Source of the DNA: JABCPE02 sp963520375
GTDB taxonomy: Bacteria > Bacteroidota > Bacteroidia > Flavobacteriales > Weeksellaceae
Assembly: GCA_963520375.1 (NCBI GenBank)
Contig: CAUQQF010000031.1
Span: 1-13,537, forward strand
DNA length: 13,537 bases
Direction: 5' to 3'
The translations under genes were made by a program, and so were the position numbers. Below the pieces are notes generated by a model. The model ran no database searches. It was given only the letters and a program-made list of their open reading frames with translations, and was not told the DNA's origin. This document shows positions 7,526 through 13,169 of the stretch, piece by piece; position 1 is the first letter of the stretch, and each line of letters opens with the position of its first letter.

Positions 7526-7584
7526 CTTTTTAAATTTAAAATAGTAGTAGTAATAAATTTACTTTGTAAAATATTTAAAAGATT

Positions 7585-7839
7585 ATGGCAAATCACAAGT
7601 CAGCATTAAAAAGAATTAGACAGTCTGAAAAAAGAAGAGTGAGAAACAGATACTATCATAAAACTGCTAGAACAGCTATGAAAGTATTAAGAAATGAAGA
7701 AAGTAAAGCTGTTGCTTTAGAACAATTACCAAAAGTAATTTCTTTGTTGGATAAATTAGTAAAAAGAAATATCATCCACAAAAACAAAGCAGCTAATTTG
7801 AAGAGTAAATTAACAAAACATGTTAATAAATTAGCATAA
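7585..7839 (+). CDS. rpsT: 30S ribosomal protein S20
   Basis: An 84-residue, very basic helical protein that binds 16S rRNA in the body of the small ribosomal subunit. The N-terminus MANHKSALKRIRQSEKRR and the pattern KTARTAMK... are characteristic of S20, as is the C-terminal KNIIHKNKAANLKSKL-like stretch ending in VNKLA. Length matches the family (about 84-88). It lies between two identical tRNA-Glu genes. The second tRNA begins 12 nt after its stop, too close for a separate promoter, so rpsT and that tRNA must share a transcript. Upstream only a one-mismatch box (TTACTTTG, 7559-7566) is seen, so transcription probably comes mainly from the promoter before the first tRNA. Confidence 0.98.
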   Translation: MANHKSALKRIRQSEKRRVRNRYYHKTARTAMKVLRNEESKAVALEQLPKVISLLDKLVKRNIIHKNKAANLKSKLTKHVNKLA

Positions 7840-7851
7840 GAAAGTATAGTT

Positions 7852-7923
7852 GGCCCGTTCGTCTATCGGTTAGGACTCAAGATTTTCATTCTTGCAAGAG
7901 GGGTTCGATTCCCCTACGGGCTA
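7852..7923 (+). tRNA. tRNA-Glu (anticodon TTC), copy 2
   Basis: Identical in sequence and length to the copy at 7454-7525, with the same anticodon TTC, G-U first acceptor pair, A discriminator and no encoded CCA. It begins 12 nt after the rpsT stop and is followed 6 nt later by a terminator, so its 5' end must be cut from the rpsT message by RNase P. Confidence 0.97.
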
Positions 7924-7929
7924 CAAAAG

Positions 7930-7963
7930 AAAGACCTTTGGTAACTATCAAAGGTCTTTTTTG
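7930..7963 (+). terminator. Rho-independent terminator after second tRNA-Glu
   Basis: An 11-bp perfect inverted repeat (AAAGACCTTTG, 7930-7940; CAAAGGTCTTT, 7949-7959) with an 8-nt loop is followed by T residues to 7962. It closes the tRNA-rpsT-tRNA unit. Because the stem starts and ends in A/T runs it could also work in reverse. Confidence 0.9.
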
Positions 7964-8011
7964 TTACTTTTATCAAAGTGTTTTTAAAAATAACAAATAT
8001 CCTTTTATGTG

Positions 8012-9427
8012 ATGAAAGTAAATCTTACACAAAATAAAAATTTAAAAATATTCAAAATAATTTCTCAGGTTGCCCATGATAGACGGCAGTCTGTATATAT
8101 TGTCGGTGGGTATGTCCGAGACCTGCTGCTCGGTAGAAAATCTCCTACGGATATTGATTTTGTAACAGAAAGCAGTGGAATAGAACTGGCACAAGCTGTT
8201 GCAAAAAGTATCAATCCTGAAACTAAAGTTTCTATTTTCAAAACTTATGGAACAGCGATGTTTCGTTATGAAAATTTAGAACTAGAATTTGTGGGCGCAA
8301 GAAAGGAAAGCTATAGTGTAGACAGTAGAAATCCTCAGGTAGAACAAGGGACATTGGAAGATGACCAAAAACGCAGAGACTTCACGGTAAATGCGATGGC
8401 GATTTCCCTTAATAAAGAAAATTTTGGGGAACTGATAGATCCGTTTAATGGAATGGAAGATATGGAGCAGAAGATACTTCGAACTCCACTAGAACCAGTC
8501 CAAACTTATTCGGATGACCCTTTGAGAATGATGCGTGCCATTAGATTTGCTTCTACACTTGGTTTTTCAATAGAGCAAAAATCATTGGAAGCCATAGAAA
8601 AAGAAGCGAAAAGAATAGAAATAATTACTGTGGAGCGGATAATGGTGGAGTTTAACAAAATCATGCTGTCTGAAAAACCTTCCGTAGGGCTGGAAATTAT
8701 GAAAAAAACAGGGCTTTTGGATATTGTCTTGCCAGAGCTGACAGCATTAGAAGGGATAGAAGAAGTAGAAGGGCAAAAGCATAAAGATAATTTCTGGCAT
8801 ACGCTGGAAGTGGTGGATAACATCTCAAAAAACACGGATAATCTTTGGCTCAGATGGGCAGCGCTGCTGCATGATGTGGGCAAAGCTCCGACAAAAAAAT
8901 ATGTAAAAGGAACAGGATGGACATTCCACGGACATGAGTTTTTAGGGTCAAAAATGGTAAAAACTATTTTCCAAAGGCTGAAACTTCCACTAGGGAAGGA
9001 TATGAAATATGTTCAAAAAATGGTGAAATTGTCTTCTAGGCCGATTGCCCTTATTTCAGATGATGTTTCGGATAGTGCTCTGCGTAGGATGCTGTTTGAT
9101 GCAGGGGAGGATTTAGAGGATTTGTTTACCCTTTGTAAAGCAGATATCACGACAAAAAATTCTTATAAACAGGAAAAATTCAAAAAGAATTTCGAATATG
9201 TGGCGAAAAAAATAAAGGAAGTAGAGGAAAAAGACCATGTTAGGAATTTTCAGCCGCCAATAACAGGCGAGGAGATTATGCAGATGTTTAACCTAAAGCC
9301 TGGCAGGGAGATAGGAATTTTGAAGGAAAGAGTAAAAGAGGCTGTTTTGGAGGGAGAAATTCCTAATGAACATGAAGCCGCAAAAGAATTAGTAATGCAA
9401 GAAGCAAAAAAAATTGGACTTATCTAA
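8012..9427 (+). CDS. CCA tRNA nucleotidyltransferase with HD domain
   Basis: A 471-residue class II nucleotidyltransferase that adds CCA to tRNA 3' ends; the same superfamily includes poly(A) polymerase. The catalytic head has VGGYVRDLLLG (31-41) and the metal-binding DID (Asp47, Asp49), then the RRDFTVNAMA motif near residue 128, and the adenine/ribose-binding helix with DDPLRMMRAIRFA. An HD phosphohydrolase domain follows with LLHDVGK (His287, Asp288), found in one major CCA-enzyme subgroup. I choose the ATG at 8012; the GTG just before it (8009) is an in-frame alternative. The gene stands behind two tRNA genes lacking CCA, a fitting context. Its stop codon lies in the loop of the inverted repeat at 9407-9440. 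Confidence 0.94.
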   Translation: MKVNLTQNKNLKIFKIISQVAHDRRQSVYIVGGYVRDLLLGRKSPTDIDFVTESSGIELAQAVAKSINPETKVSIFKTYGTAMFRYENLELEFVGARKESYSVDSRNPQVEQGTLEDDQKRRDFTVNAMAISLNKENFGELIDPFNGMEDMEQKILRTPLEPVQTYSDDPLRMMRAIRFASTLGFSIEQKSLEAIEKEAKRIEIITVERIMVEFNKIMLSEKPSVGLEIMKKTGLLDIVLPELTALEGIEEVEGQKHKDNFWHTLEVVDNISKNTDNLWLRWAALLHDVGKAPTKKYVKGTGWTFHGHEFLGSKMVKTIFQRLKLPLGKDMKYVQKMVKLSSRPIALISDDVSDSALRRMLFDAGEDLEDLFTLCKADITTKNSYKQEKFKKNFEYVAKKIKEVEEKDHVRNFQPPITGEEIMQMFNLKPGREIGILKERVKEAVLEGEIPNEHEAAKELVMQEAKKIGLI

Positions 9428-9440
9428 GCCCAATTTTTTT
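9407..9440. terminator. Bidirectional terminator between convergent cca-type gene and B12 operon
   Basis: An 11-bp inverted repeat (7 A then TTGG, 9407-9417; CCAA then 7 T, 9430-9440) encloses a 12-nt loop containing the stop of the plus-strand gene. T runs follow the stem on both strands, so it can end transcripts arriving from either side. Confidence 0.75.
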
Positions 9441-9444
9441 ATTT

Positions 9445-10485
9445 TTAATTTTTGTAGAAAGCATTCGTTCCTATTCCTGAAAGGAAAGTTTTCAAAATAG
9501 TTCCAGAAGGAGTGTGGATGCTTACTTTACTGGCTTGAGTAAATCCATTGGCATCGGAAATGTAAATAAGCCCATCTATCACATTAAATCCATAAAGAGT
9601 GGAATATCCGTTTTCTGCAACACTAAATATAGGGCTGCTTGGGGCGGTGCTGGAAGAAAGTTCCATAGAATATACTCCTGTTCCTGCTGTGAAGTAGATA
9701 TTTCCATTATCTATTTCGATGTTGTTGGCATTTTTTATTCCTGTGAGAGTTATCGTATTTGTGAGGCTTCCGCTGGAATTATATTTATAAATGTAGGAAT
9801 TGGCTTCGGTAGGTTTTCCTGCTATTACATAGACATCGTTGTTATAAGAAATGGTTTTGTTGATGGCTCCATTAGGAATGGTGATGGTTCCTGTTACGCT
9901 ATTAGAAGCGGAGGAAATGATAGTCAGCTTGTTTCCTGTCCCAAAACCTGCATTTTGAACAAATACATTGGTTCCAGCAGTTACGATTCTTTCAACGACC
10001 TCACTGCTAGGGATTTTTTTAATTAGACTGTTATTTTCTGTATTATAAATAGTTACGCTTTGTTCTCCGCCGTAAGTGCTGTTGGTAACATAAGCCTGAT
10101 TTCCTGCAAAAGTGATGTAACGAGGATTTTTTATATCCTGTGTGATTTCGGCTTTTTTCTGGAAAGTATATCTATCAGTAACGATGATTTTGTTAGAATT
10201 ATTCACTACAAGATAGGCTTCTCCATTGTGGAAATTCACATACTGAAGGACATCTCCTAGGTTTTCTCCATTTGTAGTTTTGTAGATATCGTTTTTGATG
10301 GAGGAAAACCCTCTGCTGATGTAGCTTAGTCCTGCATTGGGAGTTCCGAATTTACCTTCATTTGCTACGAGAATTCCGTTTTCGTGCTTTTCTGCAGGAA
10401 TGATAGAATCTGCTTCATCTCGGTTACAAGAAACAGCCGTTAGGGCTAAAAGAGCGATAAGCCCTGTGATTTTGAAATTTTTCAT
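9445..10485 (-). CDS. DUF5074/YncE-like beta-propeller surface lipoprotein, BtuG-like
   Basis: A 346-residue lipoprotein, probably a surface vitamin B12-binding partner of the TonB receptor encoded just upstream. The signal peptide ends in a lipobox LTAVSC with lipidated Cys20. The next residues NRDEAD are acidic, like the Bacteroidetes signal for export to the outer face. The mature part starts GILVANEGKFGTPNAGLSYI, the typical DUF5074 opening, and continues with repeated short beta modules (GEAYLVVNNSNKIIVTD, NQAYVTN, NDVYVIAG, GNIYFTAG, GLIYISD) suggesting a propeller. Bacteroides BtuG, a propeller that caps BtuB and binds cobalamin very tightly, has the same domain type and gene context. 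That role here is inference, supported by the shared B12 riboswitch. The gap to the receptor gene is 13 nt. Confidence 0.85.
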   Translation of the reverse strand: MKNFKITGLIALLALTAVSCNRDEADSIIPAEKHENGILVANEGKFGTPNAGLSYISRGFSSIKNDIYKTTNGENLGDVLQYVNFHNGEAYLVVNNSNKIIVTDRYTFQKKAEITQDIKNPRYITFAGNQAYVTNSTYGGEQSVTIYNTENNSLIKKIPSSEVVERIVTAGTNVFVQNAGFGTGNKLTIISSASNSVTGTITIPNGAINKTISYNNDVYVIAGKPTEANSYIYKYNSSGSLTNTITLTGIKNANNIEIDNGNIYFTAGTGVYSMELSSSTAPSSPIFSVAENGYSTLYGFNVIDGLIYISDANGFTQASKVSIHTPSGTILKTFLSGIGTNAFYKN

Positions 10486-10498
10486 AGAATGTAAATGA

Positions 10499-12319
10499 TT
10501 AAAAATTGATATTAAAATTGATATTATAATTTCTCAAAGGCAGCGGATAGTAGTCGCTGGTTTTATAGACTTGGTTTAGAATATTGTTAATCTTTGCACC
10601 AAGGGTGATATTTTTCTTTAAATAAAACTCAACTCCCGTATTTACAATGGTGTAATGAGGCAGCTGGTAGTTTCTATTCTCATCGGTAGTTGTGAAAACT
10701 TCGCTGGTAAACATTCCTTGGATAAATAGATTTAAATACTTGTTTTTCAGCGAAATAAGTCCGTTAGCTTTGTGCTTTGGGACATAGGAAAGGAATTTGT
10801 TTTTTTCTGTGTCTTTGGAGTTGGTATAAGCGTAGGAAAGACTTATTTTCAAAGTATTTCTGCCTATGTTATGGGTGTAATTGGCATAAATTTCACCACC
10901 AAAAGAGCGGATTTTTTTGCTGTTAAATGGCGACCAATATCCAGAAGATGTAGGCAGCCACTGGATAAGATTTTCTATATCGTTATAAAAAGAAGCAATG
11001 TCTATATTTAGACTTTTAAATTTGAATAAATGATTGATTTCAAACTGGTATGCAGTCTCTGGTTTTAGGTTTAGATTTCCGCCTGGCTGCCAGTATAAAT
11101 CATTAAAAGTAGGATATCTAAAATTTTTAGAAGCGTTTAGGTTTAAAGAATAATTTTTGGTAAAATCTATACGAGAGCCCACGAAAAAAAGATAAGGACT
11201 TTCTATATTTTCTACCAAATCTTTTCTGAGTGAGCCTTCTATGTAAAGGCGTGAAAATAGATTTTTACGAGCCGTAATCGCCAGATAACCAGTGTTTCTC
11301 TTAGGGTTTGTGATTCCAGAGGAGTATCCCTCAGCGGTGTTGTATTGGTATTCGCTGATTAGATTTATGCTGAAATTATTAGGCTTTTGATAAGAAAAAT
11401 CATTGCGGACGAGCCAAGTTTTTCCCTCTGCGCCATTGCTTTTTGGTAAATTTATATCGGTGTAATAATCGTATTTTTCGCTCAGAAAAGCCAGTTTCAA
11501 ATCATTATGAAAATTGCCGTAATCGCTCTGCCAGTTAATCATGGTTTTCAGCCCATCGGTGGAATATTTCGTTTTTGTCTGGCTTTCAGAAAAAACAGGA
11601 TAATGCTGTAATCCCGTATTCCACAGCGAAAACATTGCGATTTTCTGATGGTCATTAAAACGATAAGCAGCCGAAATAGAGTAGTTGTATTGGTAATAAG
11701 CTCCGTTTCTGTTGATGTATTTTTCTTTTGGAACTTCGTAGTTGTTTTCGCTTTTGGCAAGGGCAGTGTTTAGTTTTACAGAAAAATGATCATTGCTGTA
11801 AGCTATTTTTAAGGCTGAATTTAAGGTATTAAAAGACCCAAATTCCGAGAACAAATTCCCGTTAAGCCCTTTTCCGAGCTGGATTTTATCATCCAGGTGT
11901 ATCGTTCCGCCGATTGCGCCTGTGCCGTAGGAAATGCTTCCACCACCAGCTTTTACACTGATTTTATCAAAATTAAGAAGTCCAATATTATTAATATCTC
12001 CCTGCCCTAGAAACAAGGAATTGATATTGATACCGTTCCAGATGAAAGCCGTCTGCTGCGCTGTTGTTCCGCGGAAAGAGGGCGAAGACACCATTCCTCT
12101 TCCATTTTCCTTGATGTAGAGAGGTGTAGAAAACCGAAGGGTTTCCGAAAGATTGCTGGTATTTTTATGCAGATTGTCAGAAAGATTGATAACCTTCTGG
12201 AAATGTACAGATTCGTTCAGTTTTTTATCCGAAATAAAAACTGTATCTATTTTTTTCTCTTGTGCATGAGCAAAGAAGACCACACCCCAAACAATTAGGG
12301 AAATATACTTTTTAATCAT
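10499..12319 (-). CDS. btuB: TonB-dependent outer-membrane receptor, BtuB-like cobalamin transporter
   Basis: A 606-residue outer-membrane receptor for TonB-driven uptake, probably of vitamin B12. A signal peptide (1-19, ending AHA) precedes a likely TonB box DTVFIS (25-30). The plug domain (about 35-145) shows SETLRFSTPLYIKENGRG, SSPSFRGTTAQQTAFIWNG and SYGTGAIGGTIHLDD, all typical of plugs. The 22-strand barrel follows, with a TonB-receptor motif near FRYPTFNDLYWQPGGNLNLKPE, and the chain ends in Phe as barrel proteins do. Length is close to E. coli BtuB (about 590-615). The cobalamin riboswitch just upstream sets the substrate more firmly than the protein sequence. An unusually good Shine-Dalgarno, GGAGGA, lies 11 nt before the ATG. 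Confidence 0.9.
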   Translation of the reverse strand: MIKKYISLIVWGVVFFAHAQEKKIDTVFISDKKLNESVHFQKVINLSDNLHKNTSNLSETLRFSTPLYIKENGRGMVSSPSFRGTTAQQTAFIWNGININSLFLGQGDINNIGLLNFDKISVKAGGGSISYGTGAIGGTIHLDDKIQLGKGLNGNLFSEFGSFNTLNSALKIAYSNDHFSVKLNTALAKSENNYEVPKEKYINRNGAYYQYNYSISAAYRFNDHQKIAMFSLWNTGLQHYPVFSESQTKTKYSTDGLKTMINWQSDYGNFHNDLKLAFLSEKYDYYTDINLPKSNGAEGKTWLVRNDFSYQKPNNFSINLISEYQYNTAEGYSSGITNPKRNTGYLAITARKNLFSRLYIEGSLRKDLVENIESPYLFFVGSRIDFTKNYSLNLNASKNFRYPTFNDLYWQPGGNLNLKPETAYQFEINHLFKFKSLNIDIASFYNDIENLIQWLPTSSGYWSPFNSKKIRSFGGEIYANYTHNIGRNTLKISLSYAYTNSKDTEKNKFLSYVPKHKANGLISLKNKYLNLFIQGMFTSEVFTTTDENRNYQLPHYTIVNTGVEFYLKKNITLGAKINNILNQVYKTSDYYPLPLRNYNINFNINF

Positions 12320-12324
12320 AATTC

Positions 12325-12341
12325 TACTTTTCCTCCGAAAG
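12325..12341 (-). promoter_or_regulatory. Hairpin presenting the btuB Shine-Dalgarno (expression-platform candidate)
   Basis: Between the riboswitch and the btuB ATG the minus strand reads ACTTT-CGGAGGA-AAAGT: a 5-bp stem whose 7-nt loop is the ribosome binding site. Cobalamin riboswitches often use a downstream hairpin loop to make a kissing contact with the aptamer and hide the ribosome site. I did not find a convincing complement in the aptamer loop, so the mechanism is open. Confidence 0.45.
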
Positions 12342-12357
12342 TTTTGTTATTAAATTT

Positions 12358-12513
12358 ATATCTGGCAGGTCTCCTGGCTTTTGCATTTCTACGCCTTCCC
12401 GCCTAAGCAGTGGCATTTTTGTAGAAACTTTTTTTGCAATTTACAGTTGCGGGGACAGCTCGGGATTTTTGCCCGATTCCCTTTTCATCTATTTCTCAAT
12501 AGAACCAAAATAT
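12358..12513 (-). promoter_or_regulatory. Cobalamin riboswitch (adenosylcobalamin/B12 element)
   Basis: Read on the minus strand, the diagnostic parts appear in order: GGGAAT (12481-12476), a CGGG/CCCG hairpin, the core CTGTCCCCGCAACTGTAA (12458-12441), GCCACTG and GGGAAGGC of the next stem, and the B12 box AGCCAGGAGACCTGCC (12379-12364). A 5' hairpin of 6 bp with a GAGA tetraloop sits near 12502-12487. The likely closing stem P1 pairs 12513-12505 with 12365-12358 with one bulged U. It lies about 40 nt before the btuB start. By family knowledge, B12 binding represses the receptor operon, here probably at translation since no terminator follows. Confidence 0.93.
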
Positions 12514-12519
12514 AATAAA

Positions 12520-12822
12520 GACAAGTGCTATAAGCCGGATTCTGTCCTTTGAAAAATCAAAGTGCTTGTTATTTATCTACATTTTATATTGCTATAAAAC
12601 TTTAGCCACTTACCCCTCGGCATTGGACGAGCTACCCTTAGTTGCCGATATACTTAGTGTTGCACCGCATAGAGTTTACCTGATTTCACTACAGCCGTAC
12701 TGTACTTGCTTTCTGTTGCACTTGTCCTCGTATCGCTACGGACGGGTGTTACCCGCTATGCTGCTCTGTGGTGTCCAGACTTTCCTATTTCATTAAAGAA
12801 ATCAACAAGCCGCACTTGTCTC
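12520..12822 (-). ncRNA. rnpB: RNase P RNA (bacterial type A)
   Basis: The catalytic RNA of RNase P, which trims tRNA 5' leaders. On the minus strand the ends form stem P1, GACAAGTGC (12820-12812) with GCACTTGTC (12528-12520). Near the 5' end is the conserved AGGAAAGTCTGGACACC, followed by CACAGAGCAG and GGGTAACACCC. The middle has GGTAAACTC...GGTGCAA, and near the 3' end ACAGAATCCGGCTTAT, the universal partner segment. The length of about 300 nt is at the short end for type A RNAs. One conserved CCGG appears as CTGG, paired to a CCGG, so still possible as G-U. The ends are set from P1 and the promoter, to within a few bases. Confidence 0.95.
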
Positions 12823-12824
12823 GG

Positions 12825-12832
12825 CAAATATA
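12825..12832 (-). promoter_or_regulatory. -7 promoter element of rnpB
   Basis: TATATTTG on the minus strand matches TAnnTTTG exactly and ends 4-5 nt before the P1 stem begins, the spacing expected for a transcript starting at the mature 5' end. No clear -33 TTG is visible. Confidence 0.7.
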
Positions 12833-12851
12833 GAATTAAAAAATTGAAAAT

Positions 12852-12886
12852 AAAAAACCTCCTGTAAATTAAAATCTACAAGAGGT
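12852..12886 (-). terminator. Rho-independent terminator of small RNA 1
   Basis: Minus strand ACCTCTTGTA (12886-12877) pairs with TACAGGAGGT (12866-12857), 10 continuous pairs including one U-G, with a 10-nt loop and six T at 12857-12852. On the plus strand the same position would be a C-A mismatch and no T-run follows, so it is directional. It also shields rnpB from upstream transcription. Confidence 0.85.
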
Positions 12887-12935
12887 AAAAACTAATAACC
12901 ATGAAAACTCAAATTAAACATGAGAATCTACTCTT
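12852..12935 (-). ncRNA. Putative small RNA 1 (left copy of a tandem pair)
   Basis: Predicted transcript of about 84 nt on the minus strand, set by the sigma-54-like promoter at 12947-12962 and the terminator at 12852-12886. It has a short CTCA/TGAG hairpin near the 5' end, a mostly unpaired stretch with TTTTCATGGTTATTAG, then the terminator stem. No open reading frame of note lies in it. The evidence is structural: promoter, terminator and a paralogue with conserved core. Start and end are estimates to within a few bases. I cannot name a known RNA family. Confidence 0.65.
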
Positions 12936-12946
12936 TATCACATTCA

Positions 12947-12962
12947 TCAAATACCGTGCCAA
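12947..12962 (-). promoter_or_regulatory. Sigma-54-like promoter of small RNA 1
   Basis: Minus strand TTGGCACG-GTAT-TTGA: a full -24 element (GG at 12960-12959), then exactly 10 bp, then the -12 position with GA in place of the usual GC. The invariant spacing and seven-base TGGCACG match are typical of RpoN promoters. Predicted start is near 12935. Confidence 0.65.
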
Positions 12963-12992
12963 ACTTAAAATTAAATTTAAAAAATTAAAAAT

Positions 12993-13027
12993 AAAAAACC
13001 TCCTGCAAATTAAAATTTACAAGAGGT
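12993..13027 (-). terminator. Rho-independent terminator of small RNA 2
   Basis: Minus strand ACCTCTTGTA (13027-13018) pairs with TGCAGGAGGT (13007-12998), 10 pairs with two U-G wobbles, followed by six T (12998-12993). Compared with copy A, the A-to-G change turns U-A into U-G here but would break pairing on the plus strand. Confidence 0.85.
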
Positions 13028-13073
13028 AAAAACTAATAACCATGAAAACTCAAATTTAATATGAGAATCTTAT
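12993..13073 (-). ncRNA. Putative small RNA 2 (right copy of a tandem pair)
   Basis: Predicted transcript of about 81 nt on the minus strand, paralogous to small RNA 1, set by the promoter at 13085-13100 and the terminator at 12993-13027. It keeps the 39-nt core identical but has a different first dozen bases and a changed apical hairpin loop (CTCATATTAAATTTGAG). One stem base differs (A to G) in a way that keeps pairing with U on this strand. It ends about 30 bp before the promoter of small RNA 1. Confidence 0.65.
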
Positions 13074-13084
13074 TTTGGATATTA

Positions 13085-13100
13085 TCAAATATCGTGCCAA
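13085..13100 (-). promoter_or_regulatory. Sigma-54-like promoter of small RNA 2
   Basis: Minus strand TTGGCACG-ATAT-TTGA, with GG at 13098-13097, a 10-bp spacer and GA at 13086-13085. It has the same deviation (TTGA for TTGC) as the sister promoter. Predicted start is near 13073. Activator sites would be expected in the 70 bp between here and ndk. Confidence 0.65.
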
Positions 13101-13140
13101 AAATATTAAAAACAAATATGCAGATGTAAAAATTAAATCG

Positions 13141-13148
13141 TATTTTTG
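13141..13148 (+). promoter_or_regulatory. -7 promoter element of ndk
   Basis: TATTTTTG matches TAnnTTTG and lies 21 bp before the ndk ATG, predicting a leader of roughly 15 nt. No -33 TTG is clear. The small RNA 2 promoter diverges from it, about 40 bp away. Confidence 0.65.
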
Positions 13149-13169
13149 CGGAAAATAAATTTTAAGAAA

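Larger units (their letters stand above)
7450..7924. repeat. Direct repeat of 77 bp (the two tRNA-Glu genes) flanking rpsT
   Basis: Bases 7450-7526 and 7848-7924 are identical over 77 bp, i.e. the tRNA gene plus four bases before and one after. The identity stops right at the tRNA edges, as expected when selection or gene conversion keeps only the tRNA uniform. Confidence 0.9.
12836..13101. repeat. Tandem direct repeat, two diverged copies of about 125 bp
   Basis: Copy A spans about 12836-12963 and copy B about 12977-13101, same orientation, offset 138-141 bp. The longest identical block is 39 bp (12877-12915 and 13018-13056). Conserved parts are a box near the right end (CGTGCCAA), the 39-bp block and the hairpin with its A-run; the segment between box and block differs in sequence and by 3 bp in length. 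Each copy reads as a promoter-RNA-terminator unit on the minus strand. Confidence 0.9.

Noticed and set aside
7559..7566. Separate rpsT promoter (TTACTTTG)
   Set aside because: It misses the key A of TAnnTTTG and has no -33 element; noted in the rpsT entry only.
8009..8011. GTG as the start codon of the CCA-adding enzyme
   Set aside because: An ATG follows directly; ATG is the more likely start and the extra residue has no support.
12566..12796. A 76-residue plus-strand open frame
   Set aside because: It lies entirely antisense inside the RNase P RNA gene and has no protein features.
12862..12886. Pairing of the small RNA stem strand ACCTCTTG with the btuB Shine-Dalgarno
   Set aside because: Only about five pairs including a wobble, and the segment is locked in the terminator stem; too weak to claim.
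12901..13029. A 42-codon plus-strand reading frame (starts MKTQIKHENLLFITF) running across the tandem repeat
   Set aside because: The equivalent ATG in the second copy stops after five codons, the frame is lysine-rich low-complexity sequence, no plus-strand promoter is seen, and stem and T-run evidence points to minus-strand RNA.
12836..13101. Tandem repeat as a CRISPR array or IS end
   Set aside because: Only two diverged copies, no regular spacer, no cas genes and no terminal inverted repeats or target duplication; the copies fit promoter-RNA-terminator units.
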